64,000 bases of DNA from Eutrophocola sp965661105 (GCA_965661105.1 CBFICR010000008.1:6026-70025), one strand, 5' to 3'; numbered from the stretch's first letter, positions 50,716 through 59,163 are shown. Made by a program: numbers and translations. Notes: generated by a model not told the origin, from the sequence alone.

Positions 50716-52545
50716 ATGACGTATCAGGTACTGGCAAGAAAGTGGCGACCCCGTAATTTCCGGGAAATGGCTGGCCAGGGACATGTGCTTAAAACCCTGA
50801 TTAATTCCCTTGATAATGATCGCCTGCACCATGCCTACCTGTTTACCGGTACGCGTGGAGTCGGCAAAACCACCATTGCACGCATACTCGCTCGCTGCCT
50901 AAACTGTGAAAAGGGGGTAACTTCTGAACCCTGTGGCGAATGCAGTGCCTGTACAGAAATTGATCAGGGACGCTTTATCGACCTGATTGAAGTTGATGCG
51001 GCATCCAGAACCAAAGTGGAAGATACCAGGGAGTTACTTGATAATGTTCAGTATTCGCCCACACGGGGACGGTTCAAGGTCTATCTCATCGACGAAGTCC
51101 ATATGCTTTCAGGGCACAGCTTCAATGCCCTGTTAAAAACCCTGGAAGAACCCCCTCCCCATGTAAAGTTTCTGTTGGCTACCACCGATCCGCAAAAACT
51201 GCCAATTACCGTGTTATCGCGCTGTCTGCAGTTCAATCTGAAAAATATCAGTCCGGAACGCCTGGTAGAACATATCAAGCATATTCTTGATGAAGAACAG
51301 GTTCCCTATGAGGAACCGGCCTTGTGGCAGCTGGGGCGGGCGGCACAGGGCAGTGTGCGTGATTGCCTGACTCTGCTGGATCAGGCCATAGGTTATTGTG
51401 AAGGTGATATAACCGATACTGCGGTAAGAGCATTCCTTGGCACCATAGACCAGAGCGTGATTCATGAACTTGTGGATACGCTTATCGCACATGATGCTGC
51501 AGCAATGCTGAAAATTATAGATGCTGCCGCTGATCATGCTCCCGATTTTTCCAGTGTTCTTGCCGATTTGTTGTCTTATTTGCACCGCGTTGCTATCGCC
51601 CAGGTATTGCCTGACGGTATTGATAATTCGCAGGGTGACAGACAACGAGTGCTGGATCATGCAGGCACAATCGCGGCAGAAACCCTGCAGCTTTATTACC
51701 AGATCGCATTGAAAAGCCGTGAGGACCTGCCCTTTGCCATTGACGCCAGGGCCGGCCTTGAAATGGCTTTACTGCGTATGCTGGCTTTCGCGCCAGCGGG
51801 CGTGCCGATAGTGCCTCAGACACATCTGTCAGCTGATGAAGTTGCGTCTGATACGCAGGGCACTGATGACAAGGTAAAAAAAAAGCCCCCGGTAAATGAA
51901 GCTATTACGGGTCACTCCAGGCTCATAAGCAGTCGTGTGGACGTGCCACTGCCAAAGGCAGCAAACACACAGTCGGCAAAGCCTGAAGCCCCGTCAGTGG
52001 CTATACAGACGAGTGCAGAGAACGCAAATTCGCCCGCCGTAACCGGGGTAAAGACGCAGGCTGGGAATGCTTCGCCAGAAAAAGGTTCAGCACAACCGCT
52101 TGCAGAAAAAAGCGACGTGCTCAGCAAGGACAGGCTGAGCCTGCAGACTCTTTCCAGTGATCAGTGGATTCCACTTTTTTTCCAGCTTGGCCTTGATGGC
52201 ATTACCCGGAGTATTACTGCTAATTGCCTGCTGGGAGAGGTCAAGGGCAGGCACATCACTTTGATTCTTGATGAAAGTCAGACGTCAGTATTTAACGAAG
52301 AGCAGCAGCGTCGAATCAAGTCCGCATTTGATAAATACTTTCAGGAAGATCTTCAGCTGGAAATTAAAACCGGTAAAATTGATGCTGAAACTCCTTCTGC
52401 CTGGCGTGAGCGTATGGAGCAGGAGCGATTGCAGGCCGCGATAATCGATTTTGAAAACGATGAAATGGTGAAAGAAATTCTGGAGCGGTTTTCCGGCGTA
52501 ATTCAGCCTGATACGATTGAACCGACGTCACCCAAGCAATACTAG
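50716..52545 (+). CDS. dnaX: DNA polymerase III gamma/tau subunit
   Basis: 609-aa clamp-loader ATPase (tau). Walker A GTRGVGKTTIA is at about residues 45-55; zinc cysteines are in CLNCEKGVTSEPCGECSAC; DEVHMLSGHSFNALLKTLEEPP is the Walker B/sensor region, then LATTDPQKLP. The C-terminal part after ~390 is a low-complexity linker plus the alpha-subunit-binding domain. A programmed -1 frameshift at Lys388-Lys390 should make a shorter gamma of about 394 residues (see site feature). It heads dnaX-ybaB-recR in the classical order. Confidence 0.96.
   Translation: MTYQVLARKWRPRNFREMAGQGHVLKTLINSLDNDRLHHAYLFTGTRGVGKTTIARILARCLNCEKGVTSEPCGECSACTEIDQGRFIDLIEVDAASRTKVEDTRELLDNVQYSPTRGRFKVYLIDEVHMLSGHSFNALLKTLEEPPPHVKFLLATTDPQKLPITVLSRCLQFNLKNISPERLVEHIKHILDEEQVPYEEPALWQLGRAAQGSVRDCLTLLDQAIGYCEGDITDTAVRAFLGTIDQSVIHELVDTLIAHDAAAMLKIIDAAADHAPDFSSVLADLLSYLHRVAIAQVLPDGIDNSQGDRQRVLDHAGTIAAETLQLYYQIALKSREDLPFAIDARAGLEMALLRMLAFAPAGVPIVPQTHLSADEVASDTQGTDDKVKKKPPVNEAITGHSRLISSRVDVPLPKAANTQSAKPEAPSVAIQTSAENANSPAVTGVKTQAGNASPEKGSAQPLAEKSDVLSKDRLSLQTLSSDQWIPLFFQLGLDGITRSITANCLLGEVKGRHITLILDESQTSVFNEEQQRRIKSAFDKYFQEDLQLEIKTGKIDAETPSAWRERMEQERLQAAIIDFENDEMVKEILERFSGVIQPDTIEPTSPKQY
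51879..51911 (+). promoter_or_regulatory. Programmed -1 frameshift site in dnaX (gamma production)
   Basis: A nine-A run (51876-51884) then G gives the heptamer A-AAA-AAG at 51879-51885 in the correct zero-frame register (codons AAA AAA AAG). After a -1 slip the codons are GCC CCC GGT AAA TGA, stopping at 51897-51899. A small hairpin (CCC 51888-51890 with GGG 51909-51911, GTAA with TTAC) follows directly. E. coli dnaX uses the same heptamer; the long A run could also permit transcriptional slippage as in Thermus. Confidence 0.8.
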
Positions 52546-52572
52546 TTAACACTATTTTTAAAAGAGGAAATT

Positions 52573-52893
52573 ATGACAGACCTGAATAATTTGCTTAAAC
52601 AGGCAAAGGAAATGCAGGAGCAGTTTGAGAAAACTCAAAAACAGCTTGCAGAACAGGAAGTGACTGGAGAGTCTGGCGCCGGTCTCGTCAAGGTAACCAT
52701 GAATGGGAAGCACAATGTGAAGAAAATTGCGCTTGATAGCACTTTGATGAACGAAGAACAATCACTGGTTGAAGATCTGGTTGCTGCCGCTGTAAATGAT
52801 GCTGTTCGTAAAGTTGGCGAGAACAACAAGAGTCAACTTGCCGGAATGACTTCCGGATTAAATTTACCGGAAGGATTCAAGTTCCCATTCTAG
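52573..52893 (+). CDS. ybaB: YbaB/EbfC nucleoid-associated protein
   Basis: 106-aa small DNA-binding protein. The N-terminal helix NLLKQAKEMQEQFEKTQKQL, EVTGESGAGLVKVTMNGKHNVKKI and the C-terminal SQLAGMTSGLNLPEGFKFPF are family signatures. It forms dimers that bind DNA, and always lies between dnaX and recR in this group. Spacing: 27 bp after dnaX with a good AGAGGAAA SD, 21 bp before recR. Confidence 0.95.
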   Translation: MTDLNNLLKQAKEMQEQFEKTQKQLAEQEVTGESGAGLVKVTMNGKHNVKKIALDSTLMNEEQSLVEDLVAAAVNDAVRKVGENNKSQLAGMTSGLNLPEGFKFPF

Positions 52894-52914
52894 GGAAATA
52901 CTAAAACATCTGGT

Positions 52915-53544
52915 ATGAATTACAGCCCCCTAATAGATCAGTTGATAGAAGCTTTTCGCCGCTTGCCTGGTGTTGGTCCGAAGTCTGCTCAGCGTATGGT
53001 GCTGCATTTTCTCGAAAAAGACCGTAACGGCGGCAAGGTTCTGGCCGAAGCACTGCAGGCGGCTATGGATGGCGTTGGGCATTGTGAAAAGTGCCGGACT
53101 TTATCCGAGGAGTCACTATGCCGAATATGTCAGAATCCCGCGCGCGATCAACAAACTGTTTGTGTGGTTGAAACCCCGGCAGATGTTTTTGCTGTAGAGC
53201 AGACAGCGTCCTATAAAGGGCTGTATTTCGTACTCATGGGTCACCTGTCCCCTATAGATGGCATTGGCCCTGATGAGATAGGAATAGGGCAGTTAACTGA
53301 TCTGGTGGCAGGTAGTGACATAACCGAGATTATTCTGGCCACCAACCCTACGGTAGAAGGCGAAGCAACTGCGTACTATATTGCCGAGCAATTCAATTCG
53401 CCGGCGCTGCAGGCCAGAAATATCAGGATCTCAAGAATTGCTCATGGTGTGCCGGTGGGCGGAGAGCTTGAATATATTGATGGTGGGACGCTGATCCACT
53501 CGTTTGCAGGTCGACTACAAATTAACAAGAATCAGGCTGGTTAA
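52915..53544 (+). CDS. recR: Recombination protein RecR
   Basis: 209-aa protein with an HhH motif (RLPGVGPKSAQRMVLHFL), a C4 zinc finger (Cys57, Cys60, Cys69, Cys72) and a Toprim domain (VCVVETPADVFAVE, and GLYFVLMGHLSPIDGIGPDEI). RecR forms a ring with RecO to load RecA on gaps; recO is at 16.7 kb in the window. The SD before ATG is weak, but the length and alignment from MNYSPLIDQL agree with the family. Confidence 0.96.
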   Translation: MNYSPLIDQLIEAFRRLPGVGPKSAQRMVLHFLEKDRNGGKVLAEALQAAMDGVGHCEKCRTLSEESLCRICQNPARDQQTVCVVETPADVFAVEQTASYKGLYFVLMGHLSPIDGIGPDEIGIGQLTDLVAGSDITEIILATNPTVEGEATAYYIAEQFNSPALQARNIRISRIAHGVPVGGELEYIDGGTLIHSFAGRLQINKNQAG

Positions 53545-53558
53545 GGAAATCAAGAATT

Positions 53559-54740
53559 GTGACTGAAACTACAGCCACCTCACAGGCAAATGAAAGCTAT
53601 ATTCTGGTTGAGGATGAGCTGACGCTGAATGAATTATGCGCAACCTGGCGTAATTCTTCATTCCTGGCAATGGATACAGAGTTTATTCGAACCTCAACCT
53701 TTTTTCCTCAAGTTGGCTTGATACAGCTAAATGCGGGAGCAGGTAACTACTTGATTGATCCTCTGAGGATTGCCAATTGGGATCCGTTCAGGGAGTTGAT
53801 GAGCAATAAGGGTATTACCAAGATTTTTCATTCATGTTCGGAAGATCTGCAGGTCTTTATGACTGCGATGCAACTGATTCCCGAGCCAGTATTTGATACC
53901 CAGATTGCGGCAGCCTTTCTTAATCAGGGCTTTGGTAATTCATACCAGTCGCTGGTTTTGAATATGCTGGGTATTGATCTTCCCAAGGGTGAAACCAGGT
54001 CAGACTGGTTACAACGTCCGCTGGCGGAGAAACAGTGTCATTATGCGGCTCAGGATGTGGCCTATCTGCCTGAAATATACAAGCAGTTGCATGGGGCATT
54101 GCAGGAGAGCGGCAGACTGGAGTGGTTCAGGGAAGAGTGTGATTCGTTGTTGACGCTCTATCGTAAGGAGTTGAGTTCGGATTTTTCTGATTACTATCTT
54201 GCTATTCGTGGTGCCTGGCAACTTGATGCCAGGCAACTTAATATCCTCAAATACCTGGCCCAATGGCGTGAACAGCGTGCCCGCAAAAGAGATAAACCCA
54301 GAAACTGGATAGTCAAGGACAAAAGTCTTCTCGATATCGCCAGATTGGCGCCGGCGTCGCTGGAACAATTGAAAGCCATAGACGAGATAAGCACCAGTTT
54401 TCTGCATCATGAAGGGGAAGAGGTTCTTTCGCTGGTAGGTATGGCCCAGGCTGCTGCTGATGACGCTCTGCCCGAACCAATGCCCAGGCCTCTTGAAGGC
54501 AAAGCCAAAGTCCGTTTGCGGCAGGGGCAGAAGTTCATTGAGGAAAAAGCTCTGGAGTTGAATATGCCGGTAGAAATGCTGATTCGAAAACGCTGGCTTA
54601 TCACTATTCTGCAGAATATGCGTGAAGAAGAAACTGTCTCAACTGAACAAGATGCTCAAGCATTATTGCCGGAACAGCTTATGGGTTGGCGTTACTCTCT
54701 TTTAATGCCTGAGCTGGTACAGGTGATGAGCAAGACATGA
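53559..54740 (+). CDS. rnd: Ribonuclease D
   Basis: 393-aa 3'-5' exoribonuclease for tRNA maturation. DEDDy catalytic residues: Asp39 and Glu41 in LAMDTEFIRT, Asp96 in FHSCSEDLQVF, Tyr162 and Asp166 in HYAAQDVAYL. HRDC domains lie at about 213-293 (LNILKYLAQWREQRARKRDKPR) and 310-385. The start is GTG at 53559. The stop overlaps ycgL ATG by four bases (ATGA), the usual rnd-ycgL coupling. Confidence 0.94.
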   Translation: MTETTATSQANESYILVEDELTLNELCATWRNSSFLAMDTEFIRTSTFFPQVGLIQLNAGAGNYLIDPLRIANWDPFRELMSNKGITKIFHSCSEDLQVFMTAMQLIPEPVFDTQIAAAFLNQGFGNSYQSLVLNMLGIDLPKGETRSDWLQRPLAEKQCHYAAQDVAYLPEIYKQLHGALQESGRLEWFREECDSLLTLYRKELSSDFSDYYLAIRGAWQLDARQLNILKYLAQWREQRARKRDKPRNWIVKDKSLLDIARLAPASLEQLKAIDEISTSFLHHEGEEVLSLVGMAQAAADDALPEPMPRPLEGKAKVRLRQGQKFIEEKALELNMPVEMLIRKRWLITILQNMREEETVSTEQDAQALLPEQLMGWRYSLLMPELVQVMSKT

Positions 54741-55015
54741 CAGATTCCGAAGCAATGATTTGCAGTATTTTTAAAGGCAGTCGTGAGCCTGAACTTTATG
54801 TCTATGTGCCGTTTGCGAAAGCTCAAAGCAATATTCCCGAAGAATTACGTCAACGACTGGGAAAATTAAAAGAGGTGATGTCACTGGAAATTACACCAGA
54901 CAAAAAGCTCGCCAGAGTAGATGCGGCTAAAGTACTGAAAGAAATACGCGAACAAGGTTATTTCGTCCAGTTACCTCCTGTCATCACTGGCCAGGTTTTG
55001 TTCGATGGCGATTAG
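54737..55015 (+). CDS. ycgL: YcgL domain protein
   Basis: 92-aa protein of the YcgL family: MICSIFKGSREPELYVYVP at the start, KLKEVMSLEITPDKKLARV and the C-terminal GYFVQLPPVITGQ are recognisable. No function is known, though the fold resembles small RNA-binding domains. It overlaps rnd by four bases and precedes ycgN by 49 bp. Confidence 0.92.
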   Translation: MTDSEAMICSIFKGSREPELYVYVPFAKAQSNIPEELRQRLGKLKEVMSLEITPDKKLARVDAAKVLKEIREQGYFVQLPPVITGQVLFDGD

Positions 55016-55064
55016 GCTTTATTTCGTTTGCCCGTTTTTTCCATAGTCCATTCAGGAGGCTATT

Positions 55065-55526
55065 ATTTCCAGTCAAAAATCACGCCCATTCTGGGAAAGC
55101 AAATCCCTTGCCGAGATGTCCTCTAAAGAGTGGGAATCGCTCTGCGATGGCTGTGCAAAGTGCTGCCTGCATAAGCTGGAAGACGAAGATTCCGGTGAGA
55201 TTTTTTATACGCGTGTGGTGTGTAGATACCTGGATCAGGAAAAATGCAATTGCAGCGTTTACAATAAGCGTCAAAAACTTGTGCCAGACTGTGTAATTCT
55301 GACGCCAGAAAACCTCGACGATCTGAGCTGGATGCCGGGAACCTGTGCCTACAGGTTGCTCCATGAAGGCAAGTCTCTACCGATTTGGCATCCTTTGATT
55401 AGCGGTAGCAGGAATGCCATGATAGCAGAAGATATAACAGTGACCGGTAAAGTCATCTCGGAAGAGTTTGTTCATGAAGATGGATTGGAAGAACACATAG
55501 TCGATTGGGCAAATGGTCAGGTTTGA
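55065..55526 (+). CDS. ycgN: YcgN-family Fe/Zn-cysteine protein (probable AUU start)
   Basis: 153 aa if started at ATT 55065, exactly the E. coli YcgN length. Upstream of the first ATG (55116) the frame encodes RPFWESKSLAEM, which matches the conserved VPFWQSKTLDEM beginning of YcgN. An AGGAGG SD (55054-55059) lies five nt before ATT 55065 and none lies near 55116. Cysteines in CDGCAKCCLHKL and CNC are the YkgJ-type metal motif. Function of the family is unknown. ATT 55062 is also possible; the conservative start is ATG 55116 (136 aa). Confidence 0.88.
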   Translation: MSSQKSRPFWESKSLAEMSSKEWESLCDGCAKCCLHKLEDEDSGEIFYTRVVCRYLDQEKCNCSVYNKRQKLVPDCVILTPENLDDLSWMPGTCAYRLLHEGKSLPIWHPLISGSRNAMIAEDITVTGKVISEEFVHEDGLEEHIVDWANGQV

Positions 55527-55551
55527 TGGATAGTCGCAATGGATAAGCAGG

Positions 55552-55899
55552 ATGGATAGTCAGGATTATTATATTGCCTGGAGCATTTATCTGGTTGCCG
55601 GCATCCTCTTCAGCCTGATCTCATGGAAAGTCATGAAGCGCTATTTATGGCGCGAGATGGCTTATCTGCTGCAAAGTCTGTTGCTCGCCATTATCTTTAC
55701 ACCCTGGTATGTCTTGCCAGAGGAAGAAATATTGGCCCCGGCACTAATCATCTTCATGCTTGATCTCATTACCGTGGACCTGACTACCAGTATTCGTGCA
55801 CTGATTCCCCTGGTGATGGCGATGCTGTCTGGAATCATCGTAACGGTAATTCTCAGTGTTGTTTACCGGATCAAGCGCCGGGGTAAAACATCTTCTTAA
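55552..55899 (+). CDS. Small integral membrane protein, unknown function
   Basis: 115-aa protein with three or four hydrophobic helices: YYIAWSIYLVAGILFSLI, a helix around 38-52 (AYLLQSLLLAIIFTPWYVL), ILAPALIIFMLDLI and the last LVMAMLSGIIVTVILSVVY, with a basic tail RIKRRGKTSS. The gene is 25 bp behind ycgN and convergent with pspF; related small membrane proteins follow ycgN in other Pseudomonas-type genomes. No catalytic residues are evident. Confidence 0.75.
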   Translation: MDSQDYYIAWSIYLVAGILFSLISWKVMKRYLWREMAYLLQSLLLAIIFTPWYVLPEEEILAPALIIFMLDLITVDLTTSIRALIPLVMAMLSGIIVTVILSVVYRIKRRGKTSS

Positions 55900-55930
55900 G
55901 CTGTTATGGATAGTATGGATAGCTTGTTGA

Positions 55931-56965
55931 TTAATTATTCAGGTCGTATTTTCTCATGTAGCCGCGTAACTGGTCGTAACTCAGGTCCAGCAGCTTGGCT
56001 GTTTTACGCTGATTGAACTGGCATTGTTTGAGTGCCCGACGCAAAATTTTCTTTTCAAATTCCTGCACCCGGTGTTTGAAGCCAATTGCCCCAAAATCAA
56101 AATCTTCTTCGCTGACATTTTCGCCAGACTCCTGGGTTCGTTCTGTTTTATCCGCAGTGGCCGGGTTAGCCGTGTCGGGGCGATATGGCGAGGCAAAAGG
56201 ATCAAATACAATATCCCTGACCGGTTTGTCCGGATCTTCCGACTGATAAACACAGCGCTCAATAACATTCTTTAATTCCCTGACATTGCCTGGCCATGGA
56301 TAGTTCAACAAGGCTTTAGCTGCTGACTTAGTAAAACCGGGAAAATAGTCGCGTTCCAGTTCCTTGACCATATTGATGGCAAAATGTCGGGCCAGCACCG
56401 GGATATCTTCCAGGCGCTCCCGCAAGGGCGGCAGGGTAATGACGTCAAAGGCCAGTCTGTCGAGCAGGTCATCACGAAACTTACCTTCCCGGGCCTGTTT
56501 TGGCAGGTCAAGATTGGTTGCTGCGACAATCCTGACATCGACCTGGATGGGTTTGGTGCCCCCCAGGCGTTCGATTTCTCCGTATTCCGTTACCCTGAGA
56601 ATGCGTTCCTGAACAGCCATTGAGGTGGTTGCGAGCTCATCAAGGAACAGGGTGCCACCATCAGCGCGCTCAAAAAATCCCAATTGTTGTTTACTGGCCC
56701 CGGTAAAAGCACCGGCTTCGTGACCAAATAACTGTGACTCCAGCAAGGCCTCATTAAAAGCAGCACAATTAATCTTGATAAAAGGCTGCTTCCAGCGTTT
56801 AGAGAGAAAATGCAGTCTTGCTGCGACCAGTTCCTTGCCCGTCCCACGTTCACCAATAATGAGAATCGGTTTATTGAGCGGGGCGAGGCGTGACAGTTGT
56901 TCCTGCATGATCAGAAAATTAGCTGACTCGCCAATCATGCGATCGTTGCCTTTGATATCTTCCAT
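55931..56965 (-). CDS. pspF: Phage-shock transcription activator PspF
   Basis: 344-aa sigma-54-dependent bEBP without a receiver domain. AAA+ core: IIGERGTGKELVA (Walker A), FGHEAGAFTGASKQ (GAFTGA sigma-54 loop), ADGGTLFLDELATTS (Walker B), LPPLRERLEDIPVLA; C-terminal HTH of Fis type (RRALKQCQFNQRKTAKLLDLSYDQLRGY). The frame is open much further upstream (to 57181) but PspF begins MxE..; ATG 56963-56965 (MEDIKGNDRMIGESANFL) aligns with E. coli MAEYKDNLLGEANSFL. It activates the divergent psp operon and is negatively controlled by PspA. Confidence 0.93.
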   Translation of the reverse strand: MEDIKGNDRMIGESANFLIMQEQLSRLAPLNKPILIIGERGTGKELVAARLHFLSKRWKQPFIKINCAAFNEALLESQLFGHEAGAFTGASKQQLGFFERADGGTLFLDELATTSMAVQERILRVTEYGEIERLGGTKPIQVDVRIVAATNLDLPKQAREGKFRDDLLDRLAFDVITLPPLRERLEDIPVLARHFAINMVKELERDYFPGFTKSAAKALLNYPWPGNVRELKNVIERCVYQSEDPDKPVRDIVFDPFASPYRPDTANPATADKTERTQESGENVSEEDFDFGAIGFKHRVQEFEKKILRRALKQCQFNQRKTAKLLDLSYDQLRGYMRKYDLNN

Positions 56966-57101
56966 TGTGTGGTCTGTATTGTAACGAGGAGAATCGGTGA
57001 AAAATACCACATGTTGGTGAATACCCCAATATTTCTTTAGGGGACTTGATCGCAAATAATAAATATTCATTAAAATCAATGAGATAGATTTTAATTCAAA
57101 G

Positions 57102-57118
57102 TTGGCATGACCTCTGCA
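57102..57118 (+). promoter_or_regulatory. Sigma-54 promoter of the psp operon
   Basis: TTGGCATGACCTCTGCA matches the -24/-12 consensus TGGCACG-N4-TTGCA, with GG and GC exactly ten nt apart. It lies 48 bp before the lipoprotein ATG, in the 200-bp pspF-psp gap. The AT-rich DNA just upstream (57040-57100) would fit IHF and PspF binding, but I cannot place those sites. Confidence 0.85.
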
Positions 57119-57165
57119 ATACCCGGTTGAGGTAGTCATTAATTTTTTATCTAGAAGAGGTTGTA

Positions 57166-57390
57166 ATGAAAAATAATTCACTCATTTTTGTGTTGTTTTC
57201 TGCCCTGGTGCTTTCTGGCTGTATTTATGTCAACGATACTGACGATGACAGACATGGTCCCAGTTCTGGGCGCTTCGCCCAGCCAACCATAGGACAGGAA
57301 ATATTGGATCTGGATCGGGCTCGGGCATCCGGGGTAATAAATGATGCTGAGTATGATCGGGCCAAGCAAGCCATTCTGTCTGACATTTAA
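57166..57390 (+). CDS. Small lipoprotein with SHOCT-like end, first gene of the psp operon
   Basis: 74-aa protein. Signal peptide with lipobox LSGC (Cys19), so it should be lipidated and sit in the inner or outer membrane (Ile at +2 after Cys). The C-terminal 35 residues (ILDLDRARASGVINDAEYDRAKQAIL) resemble a SHOCT oligomerisation motif. I know of no such gene in the E. coli psp operon. It stands 14 bp before pspA and directly behind the sigma-54 promoter, so it should be strongly induced by envelope stress. Confidence 0.8.
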   Translation: MKNNSLIFVLFSALVLSGCIYVNDTDDDRHGPSSGRFAQPTIGQEILDLDRARASGVINDAEYDRAKQAILSDI

Positions 57391-57404
57391 CAAGAGGTTT
57401 CGTC

Positions 57405-58067
57405 ATGGGTATATTTTCCAGACTTTCAGATATCATAAACTCCAATATCAATTCTTTACTGGACAAGGCCGAGGATCCTGAAAAAATGATCCGTATGGTA
57501 ATCCAGGAAATGGAAGAGACACTGGTTGAGGTTCGCAGTACATCCGCACGTATCATTGCGGATAAGAAGGAGCTATTACGTCGCAATAGCAAGCTTGAAA
57601 AGCAGGCGGAAGATTGGCAGCAGAAAGCTGAATTGGCCCTGAGCAAAAATCGTGATGACCTGGCCAAAGCGGCGCTACTTGAAAAAGCCTCCATCAATGA
57701 GGTGATTGGTCTTGTACAGGATGATCTGGAAAAGCTTGATCATTCGCTGGACAAGTTAAGTTCTGAAATCGAGCAACTGCAGACTAAGCTGAATGATGCG
57801 AGAGCGAGACAAAAAACCATAATGATGCGTCACACAGCAACCAAATCACGGCAAACTGTGAGTAATAAACTCCATAATGCATCAATTGATGAGGCCATCA
57901 ATAAATTTGACCATTACGAAAAGAAAATCGAACTGATGGAAGGTGAAATAGAAGCCAATCAAATAGGTAGCGCAGGTATCGCGGCGCAATTTGATGCTCT
58001 TGAAAAGGAAGGCAAGATTGAAGAGGAGCTGGAGGCACTAAAATCCAGGCTCAAAAACAAGAAGTAA
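57405..58067 (+). CDS. pspA: Phage-shock protein A
   Basis: 220-aa coiled-coil ESCRT-III-like membrane-repair protein: MGIFSRLSDIINSNINSLLD and EDPEKMIRMVIQEMEETLVEVR at the start, then a long heptad region. It binds stressed inner membrane and represses PspF. Very close to the E. coli length (222 aa). It forms an operon with the preceding lipoprotein and with pspB and pspC. Confidence 0.96.
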   Translation: MGIFSRLSDIINSNINSLLDKAEDPEKMIRMVIQEMEETLVEVRSTSARIIADKKELLRRNSKLEKQAEDWQQKAELALSKNRDDLAKAALLEKASINEVIGLVQDDLEKLDHSLDKLSSEIEQLQTKLNDARARQKTIMMRHTATKSRQTVSNKLHNASIDEAINKFDHYEKKIELMEGEIEANQIGSAGIAAQFDALEKEGKIEEELEALKSRLKNKK

Positions 58068-58079
58068 GGCAGGGTTATT

Positions 58080-58334
58080 ATGGTTGATTTCATTAATTCA
58101 ATGATTGGTTTTATGGCGGTAACCATGCCGATCTGGATTGTGTGGATAATTTTTCACTACAAATATGCCAATAAACGCAGTAGCGGTATCACTGCCGAAG
58201 AGGCCAAGCAGCTGGATGAGTTGATGGATATAGCCGACAGTATGGCTGAACGCATCAAGACTCTTGAATCGATCCTGGATGATGAAACGCCGGAATGGCG
58301 CGATAAGGTAAGGGAGCAGCAGAGTGACTCATAG
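58080..58334 (+). CDS. pspB: Phage-shock protein B
   Basis: 84-aa inner-membrane protein; hydrophobic helix residues ~7-24 (MIGFMAVTMPIWIVWIIFHY), then KYANKRSSGITAEEAKQLDELMDIADSMAERIKTLESIL, the PspB cytoplasmic helix. With PspC it senses membrane stress and recruits PspA. Its end overlaps the pspC start by 11 bp. Confidence 0.93.
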   Translation: MVDFINSMIGFMAVTMPIWIVWIIFHYKYANKRSSGITAEEAKQLDELMDIADSMAERIKTLESILDDETPEWRDKVREQQSDS

Positions 58335-59163
58335 AAAGTCTGGCAAACGCGTACTGACGCTGGATAAAGACAGGAAAAAACTGCTTGGGGTTTGTGCCGG
58401 CGTGGCGGATTATCTGGATGTTCAGCCATGGTCAATACGGCTGGTTTTCCTGATCAGTGTACTGTTTGGTGGCTGGTTTTTAATCCCGATCTATTTTATT
58501 GCCTGGTTCTGTCTTGATGACAAACCCGGTGAAGGGCTCGGCAGCCTGGCGGATAGCCAGCCCTTGAGACATTTCAGATCAGTGGACTACAGGAAGCAGT
58601 TATATCGTAATACCGAAGACGGTAAATTTCTGGGTATTTGTGCCGGCGTTGCTGATTATCTTGAGGTCAATGTGTTTGCCGTACGGCTTGTATTTCTCGT
58701 GCTGCTGATACTGACTTCAGGAATACCACTGATAGTCTACTTGGCGGCCTATTTCATTCTTGAGGCGAAGCCTGTCACAAAACACCAACGTGGCCGTTAC
58801 AGAAAGTCTGCTGCCAGACAGCATGATTTTTCCAGATTCAGTAAGATTGGCCGCAGTTTTCATGAAGAAGAAAGCTCCAGTGGAGGTTCTGATGGGGGTA
58901 ATGAGGCTTTTTCAGACGAGCAGCAGTCTCAAGAACGTCCAGCGGACCCAAAAGAGAAGCATGCCAGGCCGGATTTCGGGGATTGGCAGGATGATGAGCA
59001 AGGTGAGGCGATAGGCGCTTTTGCTGGAAAAAGCTACTCCAAGCGCAGGGAATTTAAATATTGTGTCAGAAAGTTTTCCACGTTACAGAACAGACTGGAG
59101 AAAGTGGAGGCCTATGTCACTTCCAGTCAGTTTAGATTACACCGGGAGTTTAAGAATATATAA
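58324..59163 (+). CDS. pspC: Phage-shock protein C with two PspC domains
   Basis: 279 aa, more than twice the E. coli PspC length (119 aa). Two PspC domains occur in tandem: residues ~8-75 (KKLLGVCAGVADYLDVQPWSIRL then FIAWFCLDDKP) and ~92-160 (GKFLGICAGVADYLEVNVFAVRL then YFILEAKP). A long charged, low-complexity linker (~165-235) follows, and the end (YSKRREFKYCVRKFSTLQNRLEKVEAYVTS) resembles the C-terminal helix of PspC. Both domains retain the CAGVADYL motif. The doubled domain may alter stress sensing. Confidence 0.9.
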   Translation: MTHRKSGKRVLTLDKDRKKLLGVCAGVADYLDVQPWSIRLVFLISVLFGGWFLIPIYFIAWFCLDDKPGEGLGSLADSQPLRHFRSVDYRKQLYRNTEDGKFLGICAGVADYLEVNVFAVRLVFLVLLILTSGIPLIVYLAAYFILEAKPVTKHQRGRYRKSAARQHDFSRFSKIGRSFHEEESSSGGSDGGNEAFSDEQQSQERPADPKEKHARPDFGDWQDDEQGEAIGAFAGKSYSKRREFKYCVRKFSTLQNRLEKVEAYVTSSQFRLHREFKNI

